A stretch of 64,000 bases of DNA from Oxytricha trifallax (Eukaryota; Ciliophora; Spirotrichea; Sporadotrichida; Oxytrichidae). This document shows, one piece after another, positions 32,440 through 43,339 of the stretch (position 1 is its first letter; the number at the start of each line of letters is the position of its first letter). The notes beneath the pieces are model-generated. The model saw only the letters and a program-made list of their open reading frames with translations. It was not told the DNA's origin and ran no database searches. The position numbers and the translations under genes were made by a program. Location: positions 1 through 64,000 of the forward strand of contig ARYC01025601.1 in assembly GCA_000711775.1 (NCBI GenBank), in the 5' to 3' direction.

Positions 32440-34075
32440 AGAAATATTAGCAAGTAAATGAGCTTGAATAAAATCAAGCAATCCTTTAGTAAGATATTAA
32501 AAAGCTAGAGTATAAAAATGAAGAATTACTAAAATAAAAAGAACTAGAATTATTACTATAAAAGTCTTCATAAGATTAAGATTAACTTCATCATGAGCTT
32601 ACAGATTTACTCTAAAGTAAAGAAATTGAAATATAGGAGGCTTAATTGCAACTTGGATGAGGCAAAGTAAAGTTTTATGGTAAAAATATCTAGAGATGCT
32701 TGATATTAAATTAAAAGATAAGAATACTTAAGTTTAACACTTAGAGGAATAAGTTGAAAACTTTGAATACTTTACCATTTAAATAGCGAGCTATTTAGCT
32801 AAAAGGGTAAGATATAAGAATTACCTCACTTGTATTTAAATGAGAATTAAACCATGTCAAAGCAATTAGAAACCTCTCTGCTTTAAAATTATGCTTTGTA
32901 AAGATAAATAAGTTCAGTGTAAACTGATTTACATGCAACTCTTTCAGAAAATAAAGCTTTACAAGAGTAATTGATGCAGCAAATAGTTAAAAAGAAATAT
33001 TGCTTAAGGACTAGAAAACTTAAAACTAAGTTTGAAATACCCACGTTTTGTATTCTGAAACACAAGAGATACTTTAGGAGAAGGAAAATTCGCCCTAAAG
33101 TGAAATTATTTCTTTAACTTAATAATTAAATTAGCTAGAATAAGAAAGCTACGAACTTAATAGCTAAGTGACTCATAAAGAACATGCTAAAAATAAATAC
33201 TAACAAGAAAATGAGGAACTTAAAGAATAATTAGCAATCAATTAAGAAAGTATAGCCAAATATTAAAAATAGCTAGAATCAAAAGAATCAGAGTTGAATG
33301 AAGTTGCAGCTAAGTTGAGTAAATTAGTATCTTTATGCCAATAGCTCTCTCAAGATCTTAAGAGAAACTAATTGTTGCTTGATGCCACAATTGATTCTCA
33401 AAACTCTGATCACTTATAAAAGTTACAAGATCAAAAGTAAGAGTTCAATCATTAATTTGTGAAATCAAAGCAAGATGTGGAGAAGTACAAACATTATGCC
33501 AAAGAGCTCAATCATCAAAACGGTAAACTCAAGCAGTTCAATGAAGAGTAAAATAATATGCTTAAATAATACCGAGATACAATTTCTAGAATGGTTTAGC
33601 AAGTAACTGACGTTATGAAAGGATTGGAAAACTAAATCAATGTAAGGAAATGCTTGAAGAATATAAATAATGGTTGAAAGAAGAATCAAAAGAGTGGGGC
33701 AAATATTGAGGCACGAACTATCTAAGAATCTGATAATTTGAAGGAGCTGATAAAGTTAAAGGAAAGAAAAAAAGAAGAGTAGCGAAATTGCGATGATAAA
33801 AGTAAATAAGCATTAGAAACTGTTTCTAGGAAAAACAAGGACCTAAAGAATCAGTTAACAAAGCGATAATTTGAGATCAGAGACCTTATTAAAAGGCTTA
33901 AATATTACAGTGATGAAAAATCAAAATTAGAGATTGAACTAGAAAAGCTTCATAGAAAAAATGATGAACTTTTTGGCCAAAATAATCCAAGTTAAAAGAT
34001 CTAGCATCAGGTTAGGATTAAGGAAGAAAACAATAAACTAAGATAGTTGAATCCCAAAATCCATTATAATATTCT
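32440..34075 (+). CDS. long coiled coil, probable kinesin-tail block 3
   Basis: Coiled-coil sequence again, e.g. FVKSKQDVEKYKHYAKELNH, NGKLKQFNEEQNNMLKQYRD and RDLIKRLKYYSDEKSKLEIE, then an Asn/Gln-rich end. The gap at 32165-32440 is AT-rich and probably an IES. Frames change often, as in the rest of the tail. Confidence 0.45.
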
Positions 34076-34187
34076 ATTGAAAATAATATAAGCTTACGTT
34101 TAAGCAATAAAAATCTAATATTTTTCATTTAATCACAGTATATTTAGACTTATGTGTTATATATTTAATCAACCATCGGCAGTTTTC

Positions 34188-34597
34188 AAAAATTGCCGAC
34201 GGTTGCTGCCGATTTATGTATTAAGCTTATAATACAATATTCTGATTGTTAAATAATTTTTTTCAAACTTATAATGAAGCAAATTCAGGATTCAAAAACC
34301 ATTACGAATATCAATATTCCTTATAGATTTGTATTAATCTGTAAAGAAATATAAATCTAACATAAAAGCATATAAATATAATTATATATCAGTAAAATTA
34401 TAGATATTCATTGGTTTTTTAGAACTTTAACTCTTCTATATAGACTACAATAGATCTTAAGGAACTTCTGATATCTATCAGGAAATTTGATTCCTTAACT
34501 TAAAGTATTATTATTTATTTTTGATGGTAATTAATATATTAAAATTTCTAAAATTTACAATAAATTATCAAATCGTAGCAACCGTCGGCAGTTTTTA
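34188..34597. repeat. 410-bp MITE-like element with GC-rich terminal inverted repeats
   Basis: TTGCCGACGGTTGC inside 34188-34215 pairs with GCAACCGTCGGCAG inside 34571-34597 as inverted arms of about 27 bp. They stand out in AT-rich surroundings. The left arm also forms its own hairpin (CGGCAGTTTTCAAAAATTGCCG, 34177-34198, partly outside). The 350-bp core has no coding. Lies between two coiled-coil blocks, so presumably within an IES. Confidence 0.6.
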
Positions 34598-34659
34598 AAA
34601 AGTGCTATATTATATATATTATAATAATTTTTAAAAACGACATGGTTTTTATATAATTT

Positions 34660-35519
34660 TAAATTGTAAGAGGAACTGAGAAAGAAAATTGAGATACTTA
34701 CTAAATTCCAGAAAGGACTTCACCTTAGATCAGAGGACTAATCAATGATTAACCCACATAGTAAATAAGAGTATGAAATGATGATTTAGGGCTTAAAGGA
34801 AGACATCAATAAGTATAAGAAAGAGAGTTAAACATACTTAGAAACCATAAATCGCCTTGTAGATCACATTCTCTCATAGCCTGGTCTTTTCAAAGCTATC
34901 GGCATTACTTAAGAAACTAGTGAGAAACAGATGCAGTAAAGTGGCCCTGTTAAAGTAAAGAAAACAATAAAAATCATTTCAATGCTGTGAAATTTGATTT
35001 AATCAAAAGAAAAGAGAGATCACAGAGCTTGAGAAAGAAATTAAGTAATATGGTTACAAGACGAACATCCTAGAAAAAGAGAAGATTATGTACAAGTTGC
35101 AGCTTGGCATAATGTCAAATACTCAACCTCTTCAGTAAGTATAGACCAACAGTGGCAATACTTCTCAACTCTACAAAAGAAGGTCTTCAAGCAATAACGT
35201 TCCATACCATCAATAACAAAACTCAGCAATGATATAAAACTAAAATGAATTGATGCATGCATAAAAGCCCTCCAGACTGCACTCTGAAGGTTTTCATAAC
35301 GATGGTACAAAGATCCAAATATAGTAATAACCTCAATAAATAGACTTACAAGGCATTCAAAACAAAATGAATAGCTCTTATGATAACTAATAAAGCATGG
35401 GAAATAGTGGAATTAGTGAACAGTCACCATCGCCAATATATAATGTTAGCCAATAAAAAGAGAAGGAAAACATTTAAGCTAGTAAGTATTTTTTGCCATT
35501 TACATCATAAAAAAAATGA
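34660..35519 (+). CDS. coiled-coil protein C-terminus, probable end of the kinesin gene
   Basis: EELRKKIEILTKFQKGLHLR, EDINKYKKESQTYLETINRL and VDHILSQPGLFKAIGITQET are followed by a TGA and frame slip near 34990, then EITELEKEIKQYGYKTNILE and a Ser/Gln/Asn-rich tail (SGISEQSPSPIYNVSQQKEK) ending at TGA 35517-35519. The disordered tail fits the end of a long coiled-coil protein. Confidence 0.5.
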
Positions 35520-35869
35520 CTCTTTCAAATCTTTTTAATGAGTAATTCTCATATATTATATTATAGAGCGAGACTTGTTAAATTATCAACATAGAAGTGG
35601 GAGGGGGAGAAAAACTGCATATTTGAGTAATGGGTAACAACATATATAGTAAAACTATATGTAAAATGAAGCAAACTATTAGTATTTTTTGTTCTTTAAT
35701 TCACTTATTATAATTATGAAAAATATCTGCTAATACCCTGTATAATCGTTTAATTATAAGAGGAGGTTGCTTAAATATTTATAAAGTATAAATCTTAATA
35801 TAAATTGAAAAAATACATTAGATATTCTATGCTTATTCGTAATGATATGATAATTAAATCTGTCGATCG
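35520..35869. other. AT-rich gap with 13-mer GAGCGAGACTTGT
   Basis: The 13-mer at 35566-35578 repeats 28126-28138. No gene seen. Separates the kinesin gene from the convergent MORN gene. Confidence 0.4.
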
Positions 35870-36370
35870 ATCTATCTTGTTCTTTTTCCTTCAACCCATT
35901 CGCCTCTTCTCTCTTCGCCTTTTACATTTCTGTACATGTCAATATCATCATGCTATTTACCTCTGATTCATTCTTCTTCGTACTCACTCTCTCTCATCTT
36001 TTTTAATTTAAAATGCTTTTAAATCTCTCCACTTGAAGAGTCCATGACCATGCCTTTTATCTATTAAAAAATCTCCTTCGTATATCTCTCCATTAGGCCA
36101 TCTGAGTTAACCAGGTCCATTCATTTTATTGTTTAGCCATTAACCTTTATAAGACTTTTCATCGCTCCACAGGTAGTATCCTTGTCCACTAATCTCATTC
36201 ATTTAGAAGTTTCCTTCCCATCTTCGAAAGTAAACTTGCCTAAACCATTCTTTTTACTTTCATTATAGTCGACCTCATAAATTTCTCCAATTATTCATTT
36301 CTCAATACCGAAGCCATGCTACTTATCGTCTCTCTATTCATTATAATTAGCGCCATTAGCATGCATGTAT
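35870..36370 (-). CDS. MORN-repeat protein, C-terminal block
   Basis: Minus strand: RDDKQHGFGIEK-TGA-IIGEIYE, KKNGLGKFTFEDG, GQGYYLWSDEKSYKGQWLNN, MNGPGQLRWPNGEIYEGDFL, KRHGHGLFKWRDLKAFQ, ending with RRGEWVEGKRTRQI. Each unit has the MORN form (Y.G.w..g..hG.G...w.nGe.YeG). MORN proteins tether membranes and cytoskeleton, often at ciliary or cortical structures. TGA at 36297-36295 replaces the conserved Trp of a repeat, and a TAG (Gln) replaces another near 36342; both can come from TGG by one G-to-A change. Confidence 0.7.
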
Positions 36371-36484
36371 AGTAAAAAATAATAAGTCAATGCTAATTAT
36401 AATAGATTTTATGGAAAATAAAGAATTATAACAATTAGATTAGCAATAATAGCAATAGTAAAAATAAAAATGAAAAATGAAAAT

Positions 36485-36710
36485 CTTAAAAATCAGTTTC
36501 ATCTCCTCCAATACCTAGTTCTGCAGCTTATTTTTCATCCTACTACTTCCTTTTCCTTGTCGTTGCAGCCTATTGCGAAGTCTTGACCTTAGGCCACCTC
36601 CACTCTTACCAGGTACAACCTATAAAAAAAAGAATTTTAGAAATGTTTTTTGTAACTTACATTAATTGTGAGTGGCACTGCACATTCTGATCAGACATTT
36701 TTATTATTTC
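36485..36710 (-). CDS. basic/acidic tail block, probably of the MORN gene
   Basis: Minus strand: CTWQEWRWPKVKTSQQAATT, RKRKQQDEKQAAELGIGGDE, TDF before a run of A/T. It lies between two MORN blocks but does not itself contain MORN units, so if it belongs to the same protein the order of blocks on the chromosome may differ from the order in the gene. It could also be a separate gene. Confidence 0.35.
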
Positions 36711-36769
36711 TATTATTGCTAATCTAATTTTTATAATTCTCTATTTTCCCAAAAATATATCATTAATGT

Positions 36770-37013
36770 CATTTATTACAGATGCCTTTTCCATAAGCTT
36801 TATCATCTAGCCAATTGCCTTCGTAAATATCTCCATCCGCATAAAAATGTTCCAGAGCCATTTGTCTTATCATTTTCCCAATTTCCTTCGTATTTACTGC
36901 CATCTGGCCACTCTTGTGTTCCTGAGCCATCTCTCAAGCCAGATTTCCACTCGTCAGGTGTAAATAGCCCCACTTGCTAGAATAATAGGCCCCTGCCTTA
37001 CTCTTTAATCGCC
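36770..37013 (-). CDS. MORN-repeat protein, N-terminal repeats
   Basis: Minus strand: [47 protein letters not shown] and, after a one-base slip near 36845, [20 protein letters not shown]. Clear MORN units. The block begins immediately at the edge of the foldback element (37014), whose other side has more minus-strand coding. Confidence 0.7.
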
Positions 37014-37433
37014 ATTATTGTAGAAATACATTTGAATTTGGAAAATTAAATTTAAATTTATTTTATTATAAATCAAAATCGTGGCAGTTAAAGTTGTCCA
37101 ATTTAAACGATCTTGGGCTCATTTGATAGAGAATTCAAAATTAGCTGGACTTTATTATTGACTTTACTATTTTATCGCATCCCCAGACAGAGATAACTTC
37201 ACTTTAATGTGAAGGGATATTTTAATGAATTTATTGGCGCTTAATTAAAGTCGAGTTATCTCGCTCCAGGGATAAGATAAAATAGTTCCGCCAATAGTAA
37301 AGTCCAGCTAATTTTGAACTCTCTATCAAATGAGCCCAAGATCGTTTAAATTGGACAACTTTAACTGCCACGATTTTGATTTATAATAAATTTAAATTTA
37401 ATTTTCCAAATTCAAATGTATTTCTACAATAAT
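37014..37433. mobile_element. foldback element, copy 1 (420 bp)
   Basis: Inverted arms of about 195 bp: left ATTATTGTAGAAATACATTT..., right ...AAATGTATTTCTACAATAAT. Arms pair at roughly 85-90 percent, with internal AATTAGCTGGACTTTA in both. The same terminal and internal motifs recur in copies near 42260, 51470 and 58700. It has no ORF. It splits the minus-strand MORN gene. Confidence 0.8.
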
Positions 37434-37449
37434 AATATTCAATTTATTC

Positions 37450-37850
37450 TATTTTATTGATGATCCGATAATGCCGTGACTATAATGGAATTTATTTTTG
37501 TTGTCTGGATTACCAAATTGAGTACTGAATGTTCCCTGACTCTGCATATTCATACTTTACTGAATATGATGGTTATTATAGGGATCATTTTTATTGTTTC
37601 ATTTTCCTATTTACACAATATCATTATAACACACTTTTAAACTAAAAGCCAAACTAATTCATACTAATAAATGCATAGTATGTAATATTGAAATGATCAA
37701 TTCCTGAAAACTATCGAGATTTTTATTGTGATTAAGTGCCTCTTGAATTTTATCTTTATTAATTTTCTTAACTGCACTCGATGCTGAATTTACGTCTTTG
37801 CCTTCACAAGAATTAAATATTCCTGTACAATTATCCCTTTTATGTAACTT
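37450..37850 (-). CDS. N-terminal blocks, probably of the MORN gene
   Basis: Minus strand: CEGKDVNSASSAVKKINKDK and IQEALNHNKNLDSFQELIIS at 37690-37830, and NNKNDPYNNHHIQQSMNMQS, QGTFSTQFGNPDNKNKFHY at 37455-37610. Low-complexity Asn/Gln-rich, with no domain. Same strand and immediately upstream of the MORN repeats, beyond the foldback element. No start codon could be fixed. Confidence 0.4.
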
Positions 37851-38059
37851 ATTAAGAACTATTAAACTATATTTAGATTAAAATGTGAAGTCTATGAAAA
37901 GTTGGATGTTCTTATTTTTGTTGTATTATACTGTTGTTTGTTTATACTTATATAAAATATTTAATTCAAATTAATTTAATTATTCTATGATATCTCCTTA
38001 GAATTTACCTACCCTTTTAATGTGATCAGTTATTCTAGAATTTTCTTATGATTAAATTT

Positions 38060-39617
38060 TACTCTTATAGATCAGCTAAAAACTTGAAACTCTTAAGGAA
38101 AATTTTTAAATCTCTAAAGAAACAGTAAATTCTCAGGAATAAATAAAGAGTGTTATAAAAAATTTACAGACTACATACTCTACCAATTTATATGAAAGCT
38201 AGGTATGATTAGGTGGCAACTTGCTCACATTTAAATTTTGAGTGCGCTAGAATTCATATCTCTGGAAAATTAATGAATAAGGTTTGCAGTATTTTGACTT
38301 TTTTAATATGCGAAAATTGGCGTATTTTTAACAAAGGAAGAATTTCATTACAAGCTATAATATCCTAAAGTCGTGGAGATAGTATACTATTCAAATGAGG
38401 AAATTCCATTCATTTTTGCAATGTCAGAGAGCATAGAACTGTTTACAAAATTTATATAATTTTTAAGGAGAAATATAGCAGTGGATAGGTTGATGTAGAT
38501 TTGAATAAGAAAAACAAATATTTTAGGATAATAAAAAATTGCAACATAAGGGGTTCTTTGCCCTAAAGAGCAATTTAATCATTAAATATTTCTAAGATGA
38601 GTAGAGCTAGAGATTGAAATTTAAGTGTTACTAGATCTTAAAGAGGTTTGCAAGTAAATCATAAAAAAATCGATTTAAGATTGAGTTAGATAGCTGAGAC
38701 GTAGAGAGTGAGATACAATTGTGGATTATTTGTCTCAAGACTAAACTAAATGCTTGAAATTAGAGATAAGAGAGCCCAAATGAATCAGGCATCTTAATAA
38801 AATTTCTTTATTGAATAGCAAGAACTCACAATAACCTAAAATAATGATGTAATAACACTCTATCGATCACTATGATGAGGATCATAATTAGAATTCTTAG
38901 ACTAAATATTATGAGGGTGATAAGCCAGAGATTATTTCCAACCACAGTATTGACATGATCGGCAATAACACAGAAACCAAATAAGAGATTGAACGGATAA
39001 TGGTGATGATGAACAAACTTACAGCAAATCAGAAGATGATTCTACAATAGCTCACACTCAAATTATCCACAATAAGACAGAGTAAAGTCTATCAAGCTTG
39101 TAAAATGCACAGCAAATGCTTTCAGAAATCTGAATTCAAGAAGTCAGTTTATAATTAGGAATATGAGATACATCTACACTCTGAAGATTAAGAAGAGGGA
39201 CTTCGATAACTTACATATATTCATCTACAATTGCAAGGATAAGAAGAAGCTCACACTCAGACTCAAAACTTTCAGAGGCAAATAACTGTAAGATCACTTG
39301 ACTTTAATAATACTTTTAGGTTAATGAAATCTTTCTTTGGATTGTATAAGAACTTGAAATTCTCCTTGAGATAACAGCATGAGCATCACTTAATCAAATA
39401 ATATGAGCAGCAATAGTTAAGAGTCTTAAATAGTTATGAGTCATAACAGCATCAATAATTCATAAGAGAGGAAGATCAGCAATAGGATAATTAGTACAAA
39501 ATGAGCAAAGCGAATTTGCCTAGTAAGAAGACCTTCAAGAAAGAAATTGATGTGTCTGCCTCAAAATATAATGACAAATAGTAGCAATATAAACTGAGAG
39601 TGTCACATTTGAGATGA
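38060..39617 (+). CDS. Gln-rich/coiled protein, unidentified
   Basis: First block (38075-38205): LETLKENFQISKETVNSQEQ and SVIKNLQTTYSTNLYES. A later block ends at TGA 39615-39617 with IRQSKVYQACKMHSKCFQKS, KSFFGLYKNLKFSLRQQHEH and SKKTFKKEIDVSASKYNDKQ. In another frame, about 39165-39290 reads RYIYTLKIKKRDFDNLHIFI and YNCKDKKKLTLRLKTFRGK, which is more protein-like there, so a frameshift is likely. No family recognised. Confidence 0.4.
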
Positions 39618-39679
39618 ATAGACCTCCTCTTAAATAAGATTATAATCTTTACTTAATATATAAGATAAAATAATAAAAT

Positions 39680-41240
39680 TTAAGTTAAATAATCCACTCA
39701 TCACCTTCGTTGTCTTCATCTTCAGCATCATCGTCTAGTACGTAATTGGGATCATAGTTCATTTCTGCATCTTTTTTTGTCAGCTAGTCTATGAAACCTG
39801 ATATAACCCTGCATATTTATCATTCGGCTTTCCAATTATTGTAATAAACCTTTGAATTTTAAATTTAATTAAATTTACATGATAAAATAAAAATAAAAAT
39901 AGTTGAATAATATAAAAGTCAAAATATTTTGAAATATTCAAAGAGAAATTAAATTATATTTATTTTAGATTCTATTGAAAACATTTCATTAAGTATATAT
40001 ATATATATAAATTTACTTTTTAGTTATGAAACATTATCTTAACTATTTATACATTTTATTGAATAACTCTTTTAAATTAGAGTTCAATCTTTTTGCTATT
40101 ATCATAAGGAGAAACATTAAAATAGTTATGAAGGCAATATTTCAAACAATAGACTTATTGTTAAATTTCACATATCATTGATATTCTTACTATATAAATT
40201 CAAGTTTCTAATCAATTGCATTAAAAAATTATGTTTCTCATCTTCTGGGAATGGATAGATAAATGACACTCTAACCAGGCATTCTAAGAAATCGACATAT
40301 GTTAAAGTGTTATGATCGAATGATCCCTCATTGGCGATTGTCATCATAATGCTCTGTCCATCAAACTTTATCTTCGGTTCTGCTCCCTTGTCTTTATGGT
40401 CTTTGCCTTCTAATTGGATACCACTCTCGATTAGGATATGAATGAATTCTTCTTTTTGGAGTTCTAAGAAAGTCTCTAGATATAGCATACCCTTAGTGGT
40501 GAAAATTGCAGCAAGCAAAGAGAAATGCTCATAAAATACTCTGCGGTTGTCTTGAGAGTATAATTCACTTAGCATACTATCGTCCATCATTCTTCTCTTT
40601 TATTAAATGTTGCCTTCACTGAAGACTTAATCAAGGATGTTTTTATAGCTTTCAGGGTGATAAGAAAGACCATTTTCATCCACTCTGAAGTATGCTATCC
40701 GGATAATGCTCTCCAAGAATTGTGCATAATTCAAGTCATTTCTTACATTCAAAGTGTCTTAAATGGGTGGATGGATAATTTCATGCAATCATTCGTAAAT
40801 TCTCATAAACTCCTATCTTGAAAGAGCAAGGTTCATTACCTTCAAGAAATTAAGGAAACTTTGTAGAGTTCATCTCATTTTCTCTCTTTTTATATATATG
40901 AGTATTGAGAGAAGTGTAGGAAGTGAAATTATCAAATAGATCTAAGTGATAGATTGAAAGTATTGAAATAGAAGCAAATATTTGAAATATTTTATACTCC
41001 AAAGCGTATAAAATAATGCTTAAAATTGTGGAAATTTTTAAGTTATTCAATAAACTATTTTGCAACCAAAACAACCAGGATCATTTCCTATTAATATGTC
41101 TGATCTAGTAATATCTCTTCTCCTCTTTCTAGTCTAAATGACATCAACCTCACTCTCAAACATTGGATTTTTCTTTGGTTTAATAGTTTAAACTTTATGT
41201 TTCGACAAATTGTAGTGTATATCAGAAGTTTCCATTTTAA
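39680..41240 (-). CDS. unidentified protein with repeated L-x-Y-x-x-F-L-E motif and acidic tail
   Basis: Minus strand. ATG 41235 begins METSDIHYNLSKHKVQTIKP; this block ends near FGCKIVY. From about 40865 it reads SFLNFLKVMNLALSRQEFMR, IYE-TGA-LHEIIHPPIQ, NDLNYAQFLESIIRIAYFRV, DDSMLSELYSQDNRRVFYEH, FTTKGMLYLETFLELQKEEF and LTYVDFLECLVRVSFIYPF. Two copies of (D/T)L-x-Y-x-x-FLE-x-(I/L)-x-R-(I/V) suggest EF-hand-like pairs without clear calcium ligands. The terminal block at 39690-39780 is Asp/Glu-rich. TGA at 40791-40789 interrupts. Such repeats occur in ciliate cytoskeletal proteins, but I do not recognise the family. Confidence 0.5.
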
Positions 41241-41249
41241 ATGTAAAAT

Positions 41250-41800
41250 CGATTCTATCCAAAAATTTTCATTCTAATAAGCTTTAGAGTTTTTCATAGA
41301 AGGATCATAAGTCATTACCCCACTGATTTTACTATTTTCAAAGGAAGCAGGCATCCTTAATGGTATTTATTCTCGATTATCCTTGATAAATGTCATCATA
41401 TATTAGTCTATCATTATGAGATTACATGTTTACTATTTTCTTATTTGTATTCTATTATTATTGAGTATTTTTACTCTTCTATGATTCCTGACTATACTTA
41501 GAGTTGTGAAAGTCCAATTTGAATTAATTTTGCTTAACTTGTTTTCTTATACATACTACTGAGACTATTTTAAAACATATTTCTGCATGTCTTTTATTGA
41601 TTATCATTATGAGGATGACCTCATACTGTTCTATTAGATTTTCTACAGAAGTTCAATTTCACTTTATCTCAGCTTAATCTTCTCTTACTCTTAATCTACT
41701 GTATATTTTCCAAAAGATTTTGAAGTAAACTTGACTAGGTTTGTCTTAATATTTAGGGCTCTTACACAGTTTAAGCACTCATTACAATCATGTTTTACTG
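41250..41800 (-). CDS. Gln/Asn-rich coding blocks, probably 5' part of the neighbouring minus-strand gene
   Basis: Minus strand: HDCNECLNCVRALNIKTNLV, KFTSKSFGKYTVDQEQEKIK, DFHNSKYSQESQKSKNTQQQ, LIYDDIYQGQSRINTIKDA and MPASFENSKISGVMTYDPSM. The strong coding texture depends on TAR as Gln. CNECLNC is a possible zinc knuckle, unsupported otherwise. Confidence 0.35.
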
Positions 41801-41969
41801 ATGATTAATTGGTTTGCTATTCTAATTAGTTATAAAATTTTGGTTATGATGATCATCAATTCTAACACTGTTAATAGGACGATAAATTGGATATTTATGA
41901 TAAATAATTGGAAAATAGATGATTGTAAGAATTAATTTAGGATCAATTTAAATACTTTTTAAATATATA

Positions 41970-42120
41970 AAAAAATGGAAAAATACAAACAGCTTTCCTA
42001 TTCAACCATTATCCTTCGTATATTCTGCCATCAGTCAAAGAATTCAGGTATTTTCCTCTTCCTTCTGCTCCTTCAAGAAGAGTCAACTCAACTCAGTCAG
42101 TGCTCCTCCTTGACTAGTAA
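41970..42120 (-). CDS. MORN-repeat fragment
   Basis: Minus strand: GRGKYLNSLTDGRIYEGQWL followed by NRKA: one and a half MORN units. Isolated; the rest of the gene was not located in this window. Confidence 0.4.
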
Positions 42121-42259
42121 TGCTATTAAAAATAATGTTAGATATTTAAAATGCAACTTACAAATTTAAATGAATGATGATCATCATCGTCTTCTTCATC
42201 TTAACTTTTCACTCATCATTATTAATTATTAATATTAAATTATCAGTTTCCTATTATAA

Positions 42260-42715
42260 ATTATGATTACTTCAATTATTTCTCAGCTGAAAAAGTCAAC
42301 TGATGATGCAGTCCTGGATTCAAGTCTTAATATTGTAAGAATACATTCAGTTATGTACTTGGAGAATGTCTCCAAACCCTGGCTTCGTTATACTCTTTGG
42401 ATATCGCATTAAAAATGAAACTTTTGTTGTTATTGCAAGAATGAATTTATCTCATCGCTCAAGGGGAAAAGGGAAACCCCTTTTTTTATTTTTGGGAGAT
42501 AGCTCAAAATCTAAATTACTCGATTCATGCGAAGAATATTGCCAAAAGTATAGTCCAGTTTAAATTATGGGATCTGACGTAGAAACTATTTAAATTGAAT
42601 TTTGAGTTACTTTGAATCTTATAACTGCCTCGATTTTAATAAATTAATTAATTTAATATAAATTCATTTTCACAAATCGAATGTATTCCTAAAATATTCA
42701 AAATGCTCTGTATTT
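42260..42715. mobile_element. foldback element, copy 2 (degenerate)
   Basis: The right end, AATCGAATGTATTCCTAAAATATT, matches the right ends of the copies at 37433 and 51806. Inside, AGTATAGTCCAGTTTAAATT and AACTGCCTCGATTTT correspond to AGTAAAGTCCAGCTAATTTT and AACTGCCACGATTTT of copy 1. The arms no longer pair well. There is an internal hairpin around AAGGGGAAAAGGGAAACCCCTT. Confidence 0.55.
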
Positions 42716-42739
42716 TAGATAAATGTTTAGTATATAAAA

Positions 42740-43300
42740 TTATCATATTAAACATAGAAGAAAAAATATTTGTTATACTTGGTTCCAATATCAGATTATC
42801 TTGATCTGCTCTAAATCTACGTTATAAGAACCAATTAATTTTGATATTACTACTGATAGAAATTGCTGATTGATATTATTTTTGACTGGGATGTATTTTG
42901 AGCTCTAATCATGAACTAAATAGGGATTAATGGAATAACTGCTCTATTTTTATTCAAAAAAGCATAATTTTGTTTTTAATTATTAAAGTTTCTAGATGGA
43001 GTCTGCTGATTATAATTCTTAGAGTTAGATTGCGTTCTTCTACTGAATCTAAAATCAAAATTAATAGCAATATTGGGTTGAGTATAGTGATTAGCATTTT
43101 AAGACTACATTAAGTGTAGATATTAATTTTGTTAATTTGACTGTTATGAGGTTTATGAGCTTAATTTATCTTATAAATGTGACCTTCTTAGTTACTTATA
43201 ATAATTTAATTTTTGTTCATATTTTTAATACAATCTAGAGCTTCTTTCCATTTCGTTACTTTTCTAATGAGTCAAATAAATAACAACTTATGAATTAGAA
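42740..43300 (-). CDS. Gln/Asn-rich C-terminal block
   Basis: Minus strand: YEQKLNYYKQLRRSHLQDKL, FDFRFSRRTQSNSKNYNQQT, NYAFLNKNRAVIPLIPIQFM and QSDIGTK. Low complexity, no domain. Probably the tail of the gene whose upstream blocks are at 43340-44290. Confidence 0.4.
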
Positions 43301-43339
43301 ATATAAATATGTTTCTAACAAGATAAATTAATTGAAAGA

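Noticed and set aside
40000-40012. (TA)n runs near 40000, 45035 and 48260 as functional sites
   Set aside because: Simple repeats expected in AT-rich germline DNA; no conserved context.
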